Assembly: GCF_018613065.1 (NCBI RefSeq) | Contig: NZ_JAGGQW010000015.1 | Coordinates: forward strand, 1-64,000 | Length of the DNA: 64,000 nt | Reading direction: 5' to 3' | DNA from: Bacillus sp. ISL-7 | GTDB lineage: Bacteria; Bacillota; Bacilli; Bacillales_B; DSM-18226 | Shown here: positions 48,116 through 57,032 of the stretch, in pieces | How the letters are laid out: each line of letters begins with the position of its first letter | Position numbering within the stretch: position 1 is the first letter of the stretch | Notes under the pieces: model-generated | Seen by the model: only the letters and a program-made list of their open reading frames with translations | What the model was told of the DNA's origin: nothing | Database searches by the model: none | Program-made: the position numbers and the translations under genes

Positions 48116-49360
48116 TTATACTTCCTTACTCTTTTTCAATATACTAACCGAACGCTTAAAGAGTGGAATGAGAATAATCACACCCACAATAAAGAGTAGG
48201 GCTGACGCTTCGTACATCGCGACAAGCGAAGTTGTTTTCTTCAGCCATCCGCTCGCACTCATGGTAATGACCATGGTCCCCATAAACATCGGGTTTAAAA
48301 TGCCATTGACTCGGCCAATAAAAGCCTCATCTGTATTTTTCAAAATCATCGTATTAATTCCAATGTGAATACAGGGCATAAACAAGCCGCTAATAAATTG
48401 CGCGGTCAATGTCAGCCATAACTGCTCTGATAGCCCCATTACAAAAAATCCGAGAGCACTGGCGCTCATTCCAATTGCAAGCAAGATTTGCGGAGGAGTC
48501 TTTTTCGCTAACCCCATCGTGAGACCTCCACCTAAAATCATTCCTGCCCCAAACGCTGCCATCAACCATTGCAGCATCTCTTTAGGTAAACCAAGTTGTT
48601 CTGTAATGAGGAAAACGGAAAGTGGCTGCGTTAGCCCCAGTCCTAAACCTGCTGCTGCAAAACAGCCACCCAGCAGAGTCAGTGCCCGGCTGTTCCAAAC
48701 ATAACGGAAGCCTTCCTTCATTTCCTCCATAAGTGTGGTTTTTACAGCATTTCCCTCGTTTTCCCGGTCAGGAGGAAGCATAAATAGAATCGCTGCCGAA
48801 AGCATAAAGGCAATACCCATAATGGCAATCGCTGCACTAATGCCGTAATGCTGGTAAACAAACGTACCGATAATCGGCCCTAAAATCATAAACAAAGCAA
48901 ACACCGTTTGGTACATCGACATACCCATTTGAATAAGTTCTTCCTTTACATGAAGCTTGAACAGTTTCATTCCAGAAGGCTGTGAAAACTGTGAAAGAAT
49001 CGATGATACAAGTGTGGCGAAGAAAATAACTTTCCAGCCCCCAAATACTAGTGTTAACAATACAATAAAGATAGACAGCGCGCTGAGGAAGTCACACCAT
49101 ATCATTGTCCGTTTCGGACGCCATCTGTCAGCAAAGGTGCCTCCAATAAAGGAAAATAGAAAAATAGGCGCGAATTCTGCTACAGAAATAAGCGATACCG
49201 CAACCGGATCTTCATTTGTCTGCTCAATAACAAATAACAATATGGAGTAGTTACGTACCCAAATACCGATTTGTAAAAATAATGTCGAGAGCAAGATGGT
49301 ACGTATTACTCGATTTCTAAATAAATCCCCCATGGTAATGTTTGATTTTGTTTCTTCCAT
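48116..49360 (-). CDS. MFS efflux transporter (macrolide/EntS-like branch)
   Basis: The 414-residue protein has about twelve membrane helices and the MFS motif A-like GGTFADRWRPKRTM between helices 2 and 3. It resembles the MefA/EntS group of drug and siderophore exporters. AAGGAGG lies eight bases before the ATG. The 200-base leader encodes a 22-residue peptide and can fold so as to hide or expose that ribosome binding site, which points to ribosome-stalling control by an antibiotic. The substrate is unknown. Confidence 0.87.
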   Translation of the reverse strand: MEETKSNITMGDLFRNRVIRTILLSTLFLQIGIWVRNYSILLFVIEQTNEDPVAVSLISVAEFAPIFLFSFIGGTFADRWRPKRTMIWCDFLSALSIFIVLLTLVFGGWKVIFFATLVSSILSQFSQPSGMKLFKLHVKEELIQMGMSMYQTVFALFMILGPIIGTFVYQHYGISAAIAIMGIAFMLSAAILFMLPPDRENEGNAVKTTLMEEMKEGFRYVWNSRALTLLGGCFAAAGLGLGLTQPLSVFLITEQLGLPKEMLQWLMAAFGAGMILGGGLTMGLAKKTPPQILLAIGMSASALGFFVMGLSEQLWLTLTAQFISGLFMPCIHIGINTMILKNTDEAFIGRVNGILNPMFMGTMVITMSASGWLKKTTSLVAMYEASALLFIVGVIILIPLFKRSVSILKKSKEV

Positions 49361-49475
49361 AAAAAAACCTCCTTATCCATTTATCTGGACAGGAGGTACT
49401 TCAGCAAAAGGGCACAGTACACCAAGTACCTTCTACTCCCTTTTGTCATAAAAGCCCGCACTAACCCTATCCAGA
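49361..49475 (-). promoter_or_regulatory. translational attenuator leader of the MFS gene
   Basis: On the minus strand four sets of complementary segments are present. TCTGGATAGG pairs with CCTGTCCAGA; CAAAAGGG pairs with CCCTTTTG; AGGTACTT pairs with AAGTACCT; and ACCTCCTGTCC pairs with GGATAAGGAGGT, which contains the exporter's ribosome binding site. The last three are mutually competing or interleaved, and all but the first and last arms lie in the leader ORF. A ribosome paused in that ORF would shift the pairing. Confidence 0.7.
49381..49449 (-). CDS. 22-residue leader peptide upstream of the MFS exporter
   Basis: An ATG opens a frame of 22 codons ending in TAA, 20 bases before the exporter's start codon. 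The peptide starts MTKGSRRYLVY and is leucine-rich at its end (ALLLKYLLSR). The GGG about five bases before its ATG is a weak ribosome binding site. Its codons contain the arms of the competing RNA stems. Short leader peptides with basic-aromatic segments stall ribosomes in erm, msr and mef leaders, and this one is plausibly of that kind. Confidence 0.65.
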   Translation of the reverse strand: MTKGSRRYLVYCALLLKYLLSR

Positions 49476-49566
49476 AATATGTTCGTATGATGATCCGAAT
49501 TTTTTCTTTTAATAGGTTTAGTGAATCATTGGCTTTATGGTCACCCTTTCGAATATCGTAGTTTCC

Positions 49567-49595
49567 ATACTACTTTATTCTACGCTAAGAATCAA
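49567..49595 (-). promoter_or_regulatory. candidate promoter of the MFS leader transcript
   Basis: TTGATT and TAGTAT are 17 bases apart on the minus strand, placing the transcript start about 200 bases before the exporter ATG and about 110 before the leader peptide. Confidence 0.5.
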
Positions 49596-49641
49596 GAGCG
49601 AAGTTTGTCATAAAATGTAAATCAATGATATTTACCTAAAC

Positions 49642-50328
49642 CTAAAGCTTAAAAATCTTTACTAATGCTTTCATGGACTCGGGACCGCAAAACTGCGCAA
49701 TATGGTTTTTCAGCTCATGTTTTGCTTCGTCCATTTCTATTTTTCTTTGATCCATGTGGTTATTTTTTGACCAAAAGGCAAGTGTTTCGAAGGATGTACT
49801 GCTCCAGCCGTTTTTCTCGCCCGAAACGTTTGTTTTCTCCTTTGTCCCTGAAACAACAATATCCATAGACCCCTGTAATTCCAACAATGCGTTATCAAAA
49901 GCCTTTTTCTTTTCTTTGTCTTTCATGCCTGCTTTGGCCCTTAATACTCTTGTGTCTATGCCTTCTTCATCACTAATCAAAGTAAATAATTCTAAGGCTT
50001 CTCTAGAAACAAGACCGTCATTGTAACGTTTAGCCACTGAATACTGTGACCCCAATACTGCACTCACTAAAGGGAGGAGTTCCGAGGAGATTAAAATAGA
50101 CTTTTTCTTAATGAATTTTCCGTAGGCAGCTACTCCATCAACTGGGAACCTTGCACGCCACATCCATGGATCATCATCCGAACCTGAATGCCAATTCTCT
50201 TTCGGAGTGATGCTATCAAGTGATGGGTAGTCAGGTATTAGCGGTGATAATGGAAGTAAACCAACTTCCTTAATGACCTTGACTGCTTCCTCATATGTAC
50301 TAATTTTATAATCTACCAAACACACCAA
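49642..50328 (-). CDS. conserved protein of unknown function (AlkZ-related-like)
   Basis: The 228-residue soluble protein starts near DYKISTYEEAVKVIKEVGLL, contains DDDPWMWRARFPVDGVAAYGKFIKKKS, and ends in a charged helical tail. This pattern resembles Firmicutes proteins annotated as AlkZ-related, but I cannot confirm a DNA glycosylase role. The start is unclear: TTG and GTG codons close to an AAAGGGAG site are the only candidates and no ATG is nearby. It is a single gene. Confidence 0.6.
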   Translation of the reverse strand: MVCLVDYKISTYEEAVKVIKEVGLLPLSPLIPDYPSLDSITPKENWHSGSDDDPWMWRARFPVDGVAAYGKFIKKKSILISSELLPLVSAVLGSQYSVAKRYNDGLVSREALELFTLISDEEGIDTRVLRAKAGMKDKEKKKAFDNALLELQGSMDIVVSGTKEKTNVSGEKNGWSSTSFETLAFWSKNNHMDQRKIEMDEAKHELKNHIAQFCGPESMKALVKIFKL

Positions 50329-50474
50329 TCTCCCTTTAATCCGATTTTCTCTTTAATTCCCTATTAGTTTAGGTAAATCCTCTACATTCTAAACTCATAG
50401 AAACCATAAAAAAATGATATAATACTAACCATTAATTATATCGTGCAAATAGTATTATCGGGGGTTTGCTAGGA

Positions 50475-51535
50475 ATGTCAACAACAAATAGTTTTTTAGG
50501 AAAACAAGCGCTTGTTATCGGCGGAAGTGTTGCTGGTTTATTCGCTGCTCGCATCCTGTCCGACTTTTTTGAAGAAGTGTTAATTATAGAAAAGGACCAA
50601 AAGCGCGAAAAACATTTGACCAGAACCGGAGTGCCACAAGGTTCGCATGGACATGCCCTTTTAAAAAGTGGTGAGGAGATTCTCACTGAACTTTTTCCAG
50701 GGATTTGGTTGTGGATGCTACAGGGGCTGGGTCAAATTCAACTAATTGGCTCAGACAATTAGGTTTCGATGGTCCCCAAAAAACCGAAGTAAAAGTAAAT
50801 CTTTTCTATGCCAGTCGCATCTACAGCAGGCTTTCCTCCCAAAATAAAGACTGGGGGAATTTATTGGTTTACCCTAATCCGCCTAGACAGAATCGTGGAG
50901 GGAGTATTTCCCCAATTGAAAATCAGCGCTGGATGGTGACATTACTTGGCTATGGCGTGGAATCACCACCTAGCACGGAAGATGAATTTATAAACTATGC
51001 CAAAAGTCTTGAACAACCTGATGTATATGAAGCAATTAAAAATGGTACACCTGAGACGGATGTCAGCGTTTATCGGTTTCCAGCCTTACGCCGCTTTCAT
51101 TATGAGAAGCTACAACGTTTCCCAAATGGACTAATTGTTATTGGGGATGCCTTTTGTCGTATTGATCCTGTTTTTGGACAGGGGATGAGCATCGCTGCAC
51201 TTGAGGCGATTGCTCTGAAAAAGAAACTTCAAAAAGCGTTAAATAAAAATAAGCTTTCACAAATTTCGAAAAATACTCATCGAAGCTTCAGTAAAATCAT
51301 AGATGTCCCATGGTTAATCGCTTTAACTGAAGACTTTCGCTTCACTCATACCGACGGTGCAAAACCGTTTGGCCTGCCATTACTGAAGTGGTATGTAAAA
51401 CGAGTGATTTTAGCCTGTGAAAGCAATCAAAAGGTATACGGAAAGCTTATCAATGTACTTCAACTGAAAGCCCATCCGATTAGCTTATTCTCATCTTCCA
51501 CGTTAAAAGCAGTCCTATTCAAAGTTAAGCGGTAA
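50475..51535 (+). pseudogene. FAD-dependent monooxygenase with an internal deletion
   Basis: The first frame encodes a normal FAD Rossmann start (ALVIGGSVAGLFAARILSDF, then EKD) and runs to LTELFPG. Immediately after, a different frame resumes at DLVVDATGAGSNSTNWL and continues with the second FAD motif (VIGDAFCRIDPVFGQGMS) to the end at 51535. In intact relatives a segment of roughly a hundred residues separates these points, so an internal, out-of-frame deletion has removed part of the substrate domain. The gene cannot make a full enzyme. The joint lies at about 50699-50706. Confidence 0.85.
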
Positions 51536-51543
51536 ACTTAAAT

Positions 51544-51598
51544 GGTGTCAGGCACCGTTCGTGGACATTTGTCTACGAGTGGTGCCTGACACCTTTTT
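51544..51598 (+). terminator. terminator formed by two inverted palindrome copies (copy 6)
   Basis: GGTGTCAGGCACC and GGTGCCTGACACC face each other around CGTGGAC/GTCTACG, and TTTTT follows. The repeats have together made a large hairpin with terminator form after the broken monooxygenase gene. Confidence 0.85.
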
Positions 51599-52052
51599 AG
51601 AATGGCTTGAAAATCATCAGGGCGATGATGATGAGAAAGATCACATTTTCAAGGTTTTCAAATCGAAAAAGAATTTTTGATAAGCTCCAATATTCTTCGG
51701 GAATTTCTTCTCCTTTGTGCGACGCTAATAGGGCTTTAACTGGTTTTGACCTAGGTGATAAAACAAGTGGTCCAATTGCTAGTGCAGCCAAAAAGAGAAA
51801 GAGACTGGTTACATACCATCCCATCCGAAATAGGCTCGGATTGATGACCCCCATGCTCAACCCTGTGATTAATAAAAGCGTGCCGCCGACCATTACAAAT
51901 ATATGTAACTTATGTCTAATCCTATATGAATGTCTTAATTCGGTCATGTTCTTCCCAGATTTGACCACTGTCGTTAATATGAAACCTGGCCCCATCCCCA
52001 GGATGGCTGAAAAAATATGTATACATACAAGGATTTTATAGAAAGTAATCAA
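51597..52052 (-). CDS. DUF2269-family integral membrane protein
   Basis: The 151-residue protein has four membrane helices, opens LITFYKILVCIHIFSAILGMGPG and carries the RHSYRIRHKLH and ENVIFLIIIALMIFKPF segments of DUF2269. A TTG ten bases after GGAGG is preferred; an upstream in-frame ATG would add eleven residues but has no ribosome binding site. The role is unknown. It is a single gene. Confidence 0.75.
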   Translation of the reverse strand: MITFYKILVCIHIFSAILGMGPGFILTTVVKSGKNMTELRHSYRIRHKLHIFVMVGGTLLLITGLSMGVINPSLFRMGWYVTSLFLFLAALAIGPLVLSPRSKPVKALLASHKGEEIPEEYWSLSKILFRFENLENVIFLIIIALMIFKPF

Positions 52053-52208
52053 TTGCTGCCAACCTCCATTCGCTCCCATCCCCATTTTATCATATTCTTA
52101 TTTAATATATTAAAGTGAAATATAGTAGTTTTTGTGGCTACCATTGAATAAACAAATTTTTAAAGTTAACCCTATTTACATACAATAAAGATACAAAGGA
52201 GCTTAACT

Positions 52209-52436
52209 GTGAAACCTTTTGAAATATTTAATATGATTATTGATGAGGAAGCTTATGACCAGGAAGAAGTGACAGCTGATTTTACATACGAAGATCAAGA
52301 TTACAGTATTACCTTTAAAAAAGGAGACCTTGAACTAGTAAATGCTTGGGTTTTTAAAAATGGCACATCCCTGCCTGTGAATTTATCCGAGAATATTATC
52401 GAACGAATAAGAGAGGATGTTAAAAACAGAATTTAG
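52209..52436 (+). CDS. small hypothetical protein
   Basis: The 75-residue acidic protein starts at a GTG preceded by AAAGGAG. It reads KPFEIFNMIIDEEAYDQEEV and includes the YEDQDYSITFKKGD strand pattern. It has no membrane segment or recognised motif. A following inverted repeat (AAGGTCATCAGA/TCTGATGACCTT) closes the unit. Confidence 0.6.
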   Translation: MKPFEIFNMIIDEEAYDQEEVTADFTYEDQDYSITFKKGDLELVNAWVFKNGTSLPVNLSENIIERIREDVKNRI

Positions 52437-52466
52437 TTTTTATGATTAAAGGTATAGTAACCACAA

Positions 52467-52497
52467 AAGGTCATCAGAAGTTTACTCTGATGACCTT
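52467..52497. terminator. hairpin after the 75-residue gene
   Basis: AAGGTCATCAGA and TCTGATGACCTT form a 12-bp stem around AGTTTAC. The T-run after it is poor, so its efficiency is uncertain. Confidence 0.5.
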
Positions 52498-52531
52498 AGC
52501 TTATGCGACTAGTTAAGCGGATGATGGTGGA

Positions 52532-53950
52532 TCATCCAGTTTCTTGATTACTTTTTAATTGAGCGAAAATTTTTTGATAGGCTGAAGCCTCTTTTACCAT
52601 CCCTTTAGATTGATACATTTTGCTGATTTTTCGTACGGGAGAAGGATTTTGCGGCTGCAGCTCCATTTCCCAGAAGAAGCAATCGATCGCTTGATCGAAT
52701 TGTTTAAACTCCGCATAATAATCACCCAATTCCATCATCCGATCGGGATCCTCTAATAAATTTACCATTTCACTAATTTTTCTAATCACCTCTAAATCCG
52801 GGATTACCTTTTGAATAGGGATAAGTTTTTCATGAACAGTTTTAAGATCATGCTCCTTAAGAAGGATTTCAGCAAATTGAAACACCTTTTGTTCAAATTG
52901 CTTGGTCTTTTCAGTATGTGGCAGGTGCTGTAACAATTTAATAAATTCGTCTAAATGTTCTATGACAAAGCTCGGGTCAGAATTTTCCCATATTAAAAGG
53001 AGTATAGCATCATAGGAGGCGGGCATGTCATCGATAAAATCTAATATGCATAAGGCAGCTTTCTCATAATTACCGTCTTTAAGCATTTTTTCGACTATAG
53101 ATTTTGAATCAGGCAGCACTTGAAACGGATTGAGGTTGATTTGAGCTAAAATTAGCATCCATTCTTCCATCGAGACAAAACGTAAAGCAATGCTGGTATA
53201 TTTTTCAATGGATTCAGCAGCTTTTAGCCTCTTTGCATTTTCTAACCACAGCAATAACTCATCTAAACCGTCTTGTTTTCTTACGATTTCTTCTAATAAT
53301 ATTCGTTCATCTGGATTGGTTCGATTTTTGAAGCAATGTAATTCAACATATAGAGGGTCCTTCATTTGGATTACAGGTAAACTCGAGGAATGGTAAAAAT
53401 GGTTGTATGAACTCAATTCGAGAGAGGCCAAACGTTCTTGTGCAGATTTTATTGTCGGTGCAAAATCAGCTAACATTTGAATGATTTGAAAGGATTTCAT
53501 AAATTTTCCGTTTCTTCTAAAGTGGTAGAATACTTTGTCGATGATCTTAATCAGCTGTTCTTTTTGAAAAAACGAGTCAAGTGTTGTCAGAATGTAGACC
53601 ATTTCCTGAAGAGAATAATGGATTTGTAATTGAGAAAAAAGGTTATTTTTATTCGGAATGGTGTTGTTTACGTGGGGAATTAATGCGCTTAAGAGCGGAT
53701 GTGGGGATTCAATAATAATACCTTCATGAAATGCCTTATCTATAAATGTTCCTTCTTCAATCTGATCAAGCTTCTCCCCATATATAAGGGCATTTTTATA
53801 ATAAATAAGATAATATCTTTCCTGGTCAGCGGTCATTACCTCGATTACTTTGCTTCGTGCAAATACGGCTGTCCTTATTATATTACCCTTTACATTATGT
53901 TTTTTATCTTTTATCGACATTTCAGTTGGCATAATTAGTTTTTTATCCAT
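52532..53950 (-). CDS. TPR-like helical-repeat protein of unknown function
   Basis: The 472-residue protein has a beta-rich N-terminal part (about 1-75, NIIRTAVFARSKVIEVMTADQERYYLIYYK) and a helical remainder. Near residues 410-465 it has a clear TPR-like pair (ELGDYYAEFKQFDQAIDCFFWEM, then KISKMYQSKGMVKEASAYQ). It has no signal peptide or membrane segment. It is a single gene with no obvious partner. I cannot assign a function; a scaffolding role is possible for such folds. Confidence 0.6.
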   Translation of the reverse strand: MDKKLIMPTEMSIKDKKHNVKGNIIRTAVFARSKVIEVMTADQERYYLIYYKNALIYGEKLDQIEEGTFIDKAFHEGIIIESPHPLLSALIPHVNNTIPNKNNLFSQLQIHYSLQEMVYILTTLDSFFQKEQLIKIIDKVFYHFRRNGKFMKSFQIIQMLADFAPTIKSAQERLASLELSSYNHFYHSSSLPVIQMKDPLYVELHCFKNRTNPDERILLEEIVRKQDGLDELLLWLENAKRLKAAESIEKYTSIALRFVSMEEWMLILAQINLNPFQVLPDSKSIVEKMLKDGNYEKAALCILDFIDDMPASYDAILLLIWENSDPSFVIEHLDEFIKLLQHLPHTEKTKQFEQKVFQFAEILLKEHDLKTVHEKLIPIQKVIPDLEVIRKISEMVNLLEDPDRMMELGDYYAEFKQFDQAIDCFFWEMELQPQNPSPVRKISKMYQSKGMVKEASAYQKIFAQLKSNQETG

Positions 53951-54078
53951 TCACCTTTGCCCCCTATCATAATATACACTTATTAAAGTAATTTACTTTT
54001 GTGACTTTATTATAGCATAATCGAAAAAAAGAGTTCCTTTACCAAGGTCCTCTCCTTCCGATCCGAGTCTTACCGACA

Positions 54079-54618
54079 TTATTTTTTAAAAAGCAGATTT
54101 ACTTCAACTACTAATTCCCTTTGTAATGGGAAAGTTGACTTGTGACCGAGACTGTCAATAATATTTGTGTAGTACCACGCTTGATGTTCTTTGCCGGCGT
54201 TAAATATGTTCCACACAGCATCCCCCTGCTGCTCATAATCCTTTATGATGGAGCGAATGTTATGTAATTTATCGGCACAGGCAACCACACGAATTTCCTC
54301 TGATGCTGTCTTTAAAAACTCAATCGTATGTTCCTTTCGCTCCTTCCAGGGAAGCGATTTATCGGGTTCAGAACATCCTTCCACAATGCTAGCAATTCTT
54401 GGTCCAAATTCCCGCTCAATATCTTTCAAAGTAAGTTCTGTATCTTCAACTGTATCATGCAAAATTCCCGCTGCGATGATGTCATCATCGTACCCTGCTT
54501 TCATTAACATCATTCCAACTGTAACCGGGTGCGTGATATAAGGGATGTCGGTATTCTTTCTGAATTGGTTTCGGTGACTTTTACTCGCTATCTGCAGCGC
54601 TTTTTCAACTATATTCAT
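54079..54618 (-). CDS. HD-domain (p)ppGpp hydrolase-like protein (MESH1/RelA-SpoT type)
   Basis: The 179-residue protein matches the hydrolase domain of RelA/SpoT: YITHPVTV (His 30), GILHDTVEDT (His 54, Asp 55), and VACADKLHNIRSI. It lacks the synthetase domain, so it would be a small alarmone hydrolase or a related nucleotide hydrolase. The ATG eight bases after GGAAGG is chosen over an upstream in-frame ATG. It follows the GNAT gene by 32 bases and may be co-transcribed with it. Confidence 0.82.
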   Translation of the reverse strand: MNIVEKALQIASKSHRNQFRKNTDIPYITHPVTVGMMLMKAGYDDDIIAAGILHDTVEDTELTLKDIEREFGPRIASIVEGCSEPDKSLPWKERKEHTIEFLKTASEEIRVVACADKLHNIRSIIKDYEQQGDAVWNIFNAGKEHQAWYYTNIIDSLGHKSTFPLQRELVVEVNLLFKK

Positions 54619-54650
54619 TTTTTGGACCTTCCTTTTCACGTTAAATAATA

Positions 54651-55709
54651 TTAGTCATTCGGATTAATAATCGCCAAAACTTGATGGTCTTCCCATTTTC
54701 CGTTGATCTTTACATTTTTCATAGCGATTCCTTCTTTATGAAATCCGGATTTTTCTAACACTCGAATGGAACCAATATTATGAGGCATGACACCGGCTTC
54801 TATCCGGTGTAATTTCAATTCATTGAATGCATATTTCACAAGCAGCTTAGCCGCTTCAGTTGTGTAGCCCTTCCCATTGTGCTTTTCATCTAAAAAATAA
54901 CCGATGAACGCACTTTGAAGCGAGCCTCTTAGTACTTGAAATAGATTAATAGTACCAATTAAGAGACCATCATTTTTAAAAATTCCAAACGTATATGTCT
55001 GATCACTTTTACTATCTTCTTCATACATACGTATCCGGTTCAACTGAGTATCAACCGAATAAAAATCGTCATTTCGTTCCATCGAAAACTTTTCGAAAAA
55101 ACTACGGTTTTCGGTTTGTAATGTAAGCAGTGCATGTGCATCTTCTGTGGAAAATGGTCGAATATAGATGTTTTCACCTTTAAAGGTCGAATCTCCCTTT
55201 ACCGATTTCAAATGCAGAACCATATGTTCATCATTATAATGAATTCCGTTCACTTTTAGGGCATTTTCTTCAAATCCATACACTTTAAAACCTATTTGGG
55301 TATAAAGATTTTTCGCCTTTTCATTGCTTGCCATCACTGATAAATTAATTTTTTCAATCTCTTCCATCGTTTTAGCTTTATTGATCGCCTCTTCCATTAA
55401 TGCCTTACCTACGCCTAGTCCTTGTTTCTTGGGCGTGACATACATCGCAAAAATATTTGCTCGATGCCGTATTTTCTCGGAACTTTCTTGAAGTAAGGTG
55501 ACTACTCCGATTAGTTCTTCCTCATCAAATGCACCAAACGTAAAGTTTCCTTCTATGGTAAAGTTACGGGCAACTTGGTCAATGGGATTTTCTCTTTTTA
55601 TGGCATCCTCATAACTTGTTAAAAATGCCTCTGGATTTTGTTTAAGTGCTTCTAGTCTTAACTTCCAATACCTCTCTGCATCAGATGTATCTAATAATTT
55701 AATGTTCAA
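54651..55709 (-). CDS. two-domain GNAT acetyltransferase
   Basis: The 352-residue protein joins two GNAT domains. The first (about 1-165) has the acetyl-CoA motif VTPKKQGLGVGKALM. The second (about 176-350) is of RimJ/RimL type with FLDEKHNGKGYTTEAAKLLV and RVLEKSGFHKEG. The two domains face different acceptors, possibly small molecules and protein N-termini. The fusion is in one continuous frame with no sign of a break. It precedes the HD-domain gene on the same strand. Confidence 0.85.
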   Translation of the reverse strand: MNIKLLDTSDAERYWKLRLEALKQNPEAFLTSYEDAIKRENPIDQVARNFTIEGNFTFGAFDEEELIGVVTLLQESSEKIRHRANIFAMYVTPKKQGLGVGKALMEEAINKAKTMEEIEKINLSVMASNEKAKNLYTQIGFKVYGFEENALKVNGIHYNDEHMVLHLKSVKGDSTFKGENIYIRPFSTEDAHALLTLQTENRSFFEKFSMERNDDFYSVDTQLNRIRMYEEDSKSDQTYTFGIFKNDGLLIGTINLFQVLRGSLQSAFIGYFLDEKHNGKGYTTEAAKLLVKYAFNELKLHRIEAGVMPHNIGSIRVLEKSGFHKEGIAMKNVKINGKWEDHQVLAIINPND

Positions 55710-55831
55710 AATGATCCCCCCTTTAATCCATTTTGTGTTTCTCTATTTACCTAAAATTTACCCACTACAAATTGCTTCTCTTATTAATTCTATAAATATA
55801 ATTCCATTCCTGTTTATTGCTCGGAAAACGT

Positions 55832-55865
55832 AAAAAGCCGAGATATCATCTACATCTTGGCTTTT
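55832..55865 (-). terminator. terminator after the DUF3231 gene
   Basis: AAAAGCCAAGAT pairs with ATCTCGGCTTTT on the minus strand, and TTACG follows. It ends the DUF3231 transcript. Confidence 0.75.
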
Positions 55866-55875
55866 AGGTCCTAAA

Positions 55876-56880
55876 TTATTTTTCTTTGGCAATTTCTGTT
55901 CTATTAGGGGCAAGTGGCGGTTGCTCCAACCACTTATTTTGTTCCATTATGTTAAACCATTTTTTGGTTACGTACAAATTTTTTAGAATAATGGTTTCAT
56001 ACGCTGCAACGAGGTCTGATCTCATGGAAGATGCCAAACCTGTCCCATGATAGGCTTGCGCAACTTGTGACAAGAAACCTATATGATACATCATTAACTT
56101 ATCGGAAAAAGGAGACACTGTTGAAGTGGTCACTTCCGTTTCCATGGAACGAGGAACTGGTAAATGATCTGCCTGCAGGATTTTTGAAAAGGTTGCGATA
56201 TGCTGCTCAGCCACGTTTTGCGACTTTGTCATAAACTTCCTTACTTCTGTTGATTGAGCAACCTGACTAAATCCAACACAAAGGGCTTTACTCATCATAC
56301 TTTTCTTTAGGTTTAAAAAAATACTGATGATTTCAATGGATGCTAAACTTCTCCCTTTTCCAAAAAATCCATCGATGAAATCATTGCTGGAGATAAACTC
56401 AGGGTTCACGGAAGGATAAATATAAGGGTCGCGCTGGAAATGCCCTTTCTCGAGCAATAGCTCAACGGTTTGGTGGTACATCCTACTTCCATCATTTAAA
56501 CATGAATCGAAAAAATGGCGTAAATCTGCTCTGACAGAAACACATAAGGATGTTGAATGACCTATAAGCCCATGCAGGGTCATGATATGTAAGTAATTTA
56601 AGCAAAATATATCAGTAAATAATCTCTTTGCACCTTTATTGATATCATATTCAGTAAATCCAATCGGAACCGGAAAGCCCTCACTCTCTAAAAAAGCAGC
56701 GGCTTGTTTCTTTTGTCCTCCGAAGGTCTGAATGGCATCCTCAAAAAAGGCCTTTATTGATTGATCATCAATAATGGAGACCATATATCTATTTACTACG
56801 TCAGTCATCGTTCCATTTATATATTGTCCCCAAAGAGAACCTATTTCGGAAGCTGTGAGTCTTAAATTTCCCTTATCCAT
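55876..56880 (-). CDS. DUF3231-family protein
   Basis: The 334-residue protein has two related four-helix halves (starting LTASEIGSLWGQYINGTM and near FGKGRSLASIEIISIFLN), the arrangement of DUF3231 proteins. These are common in spore-forming Bacillus and resemble ferritin-like helical bundles and coat-associated proteins, but no activity is established. A possible spore role is inferred only from the family's distribution. It is a single gene with its own terminator. Confidence 0.82.
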   Translation of the reverse strand: MDKGNLRLTASEIGSLWGQYINGTMTDVVNRYMVSIIDDQSIKAFFEDAIQTFGGQKKQAAAFLESEGFPVPIGFTEYDINKGAKRLFTDIFCLNYLHIMTLHGLIGHSTSLCVSVRADLRHFFDSCLNDGSRMYHQTVELLLEKGHFQRDPYIYPSVNPEFISSNDFIDGFFGKGRSLASIEIISIFLNLKKSMMSKALCVGFSQVAQSTEVRKFMTKSQNVAEQHIATFSKILQADHLPVPRSMETEVTTSTVSPFSDKLMMYHIGFLSQVAQAYHGTGLASSMRSDLVAAYETIILKNLYVTKKWFNIMEQNKWLEQPPLAPNRTEIAKEK

Positions 56881-57032
56881 ATTTTCGCCACCTCAATTGT
56901 ATTATTTACCAAATGAGCGAGGGTTATGAATTATTTTGTGTGTAAGGTAAACAAATAAAGTGATTGACAAAAACCTACATAAGTTATTGCTCAAAATGAA
57001 ATGATATAAGCAAAAACAAAGAGGGTAATTAC

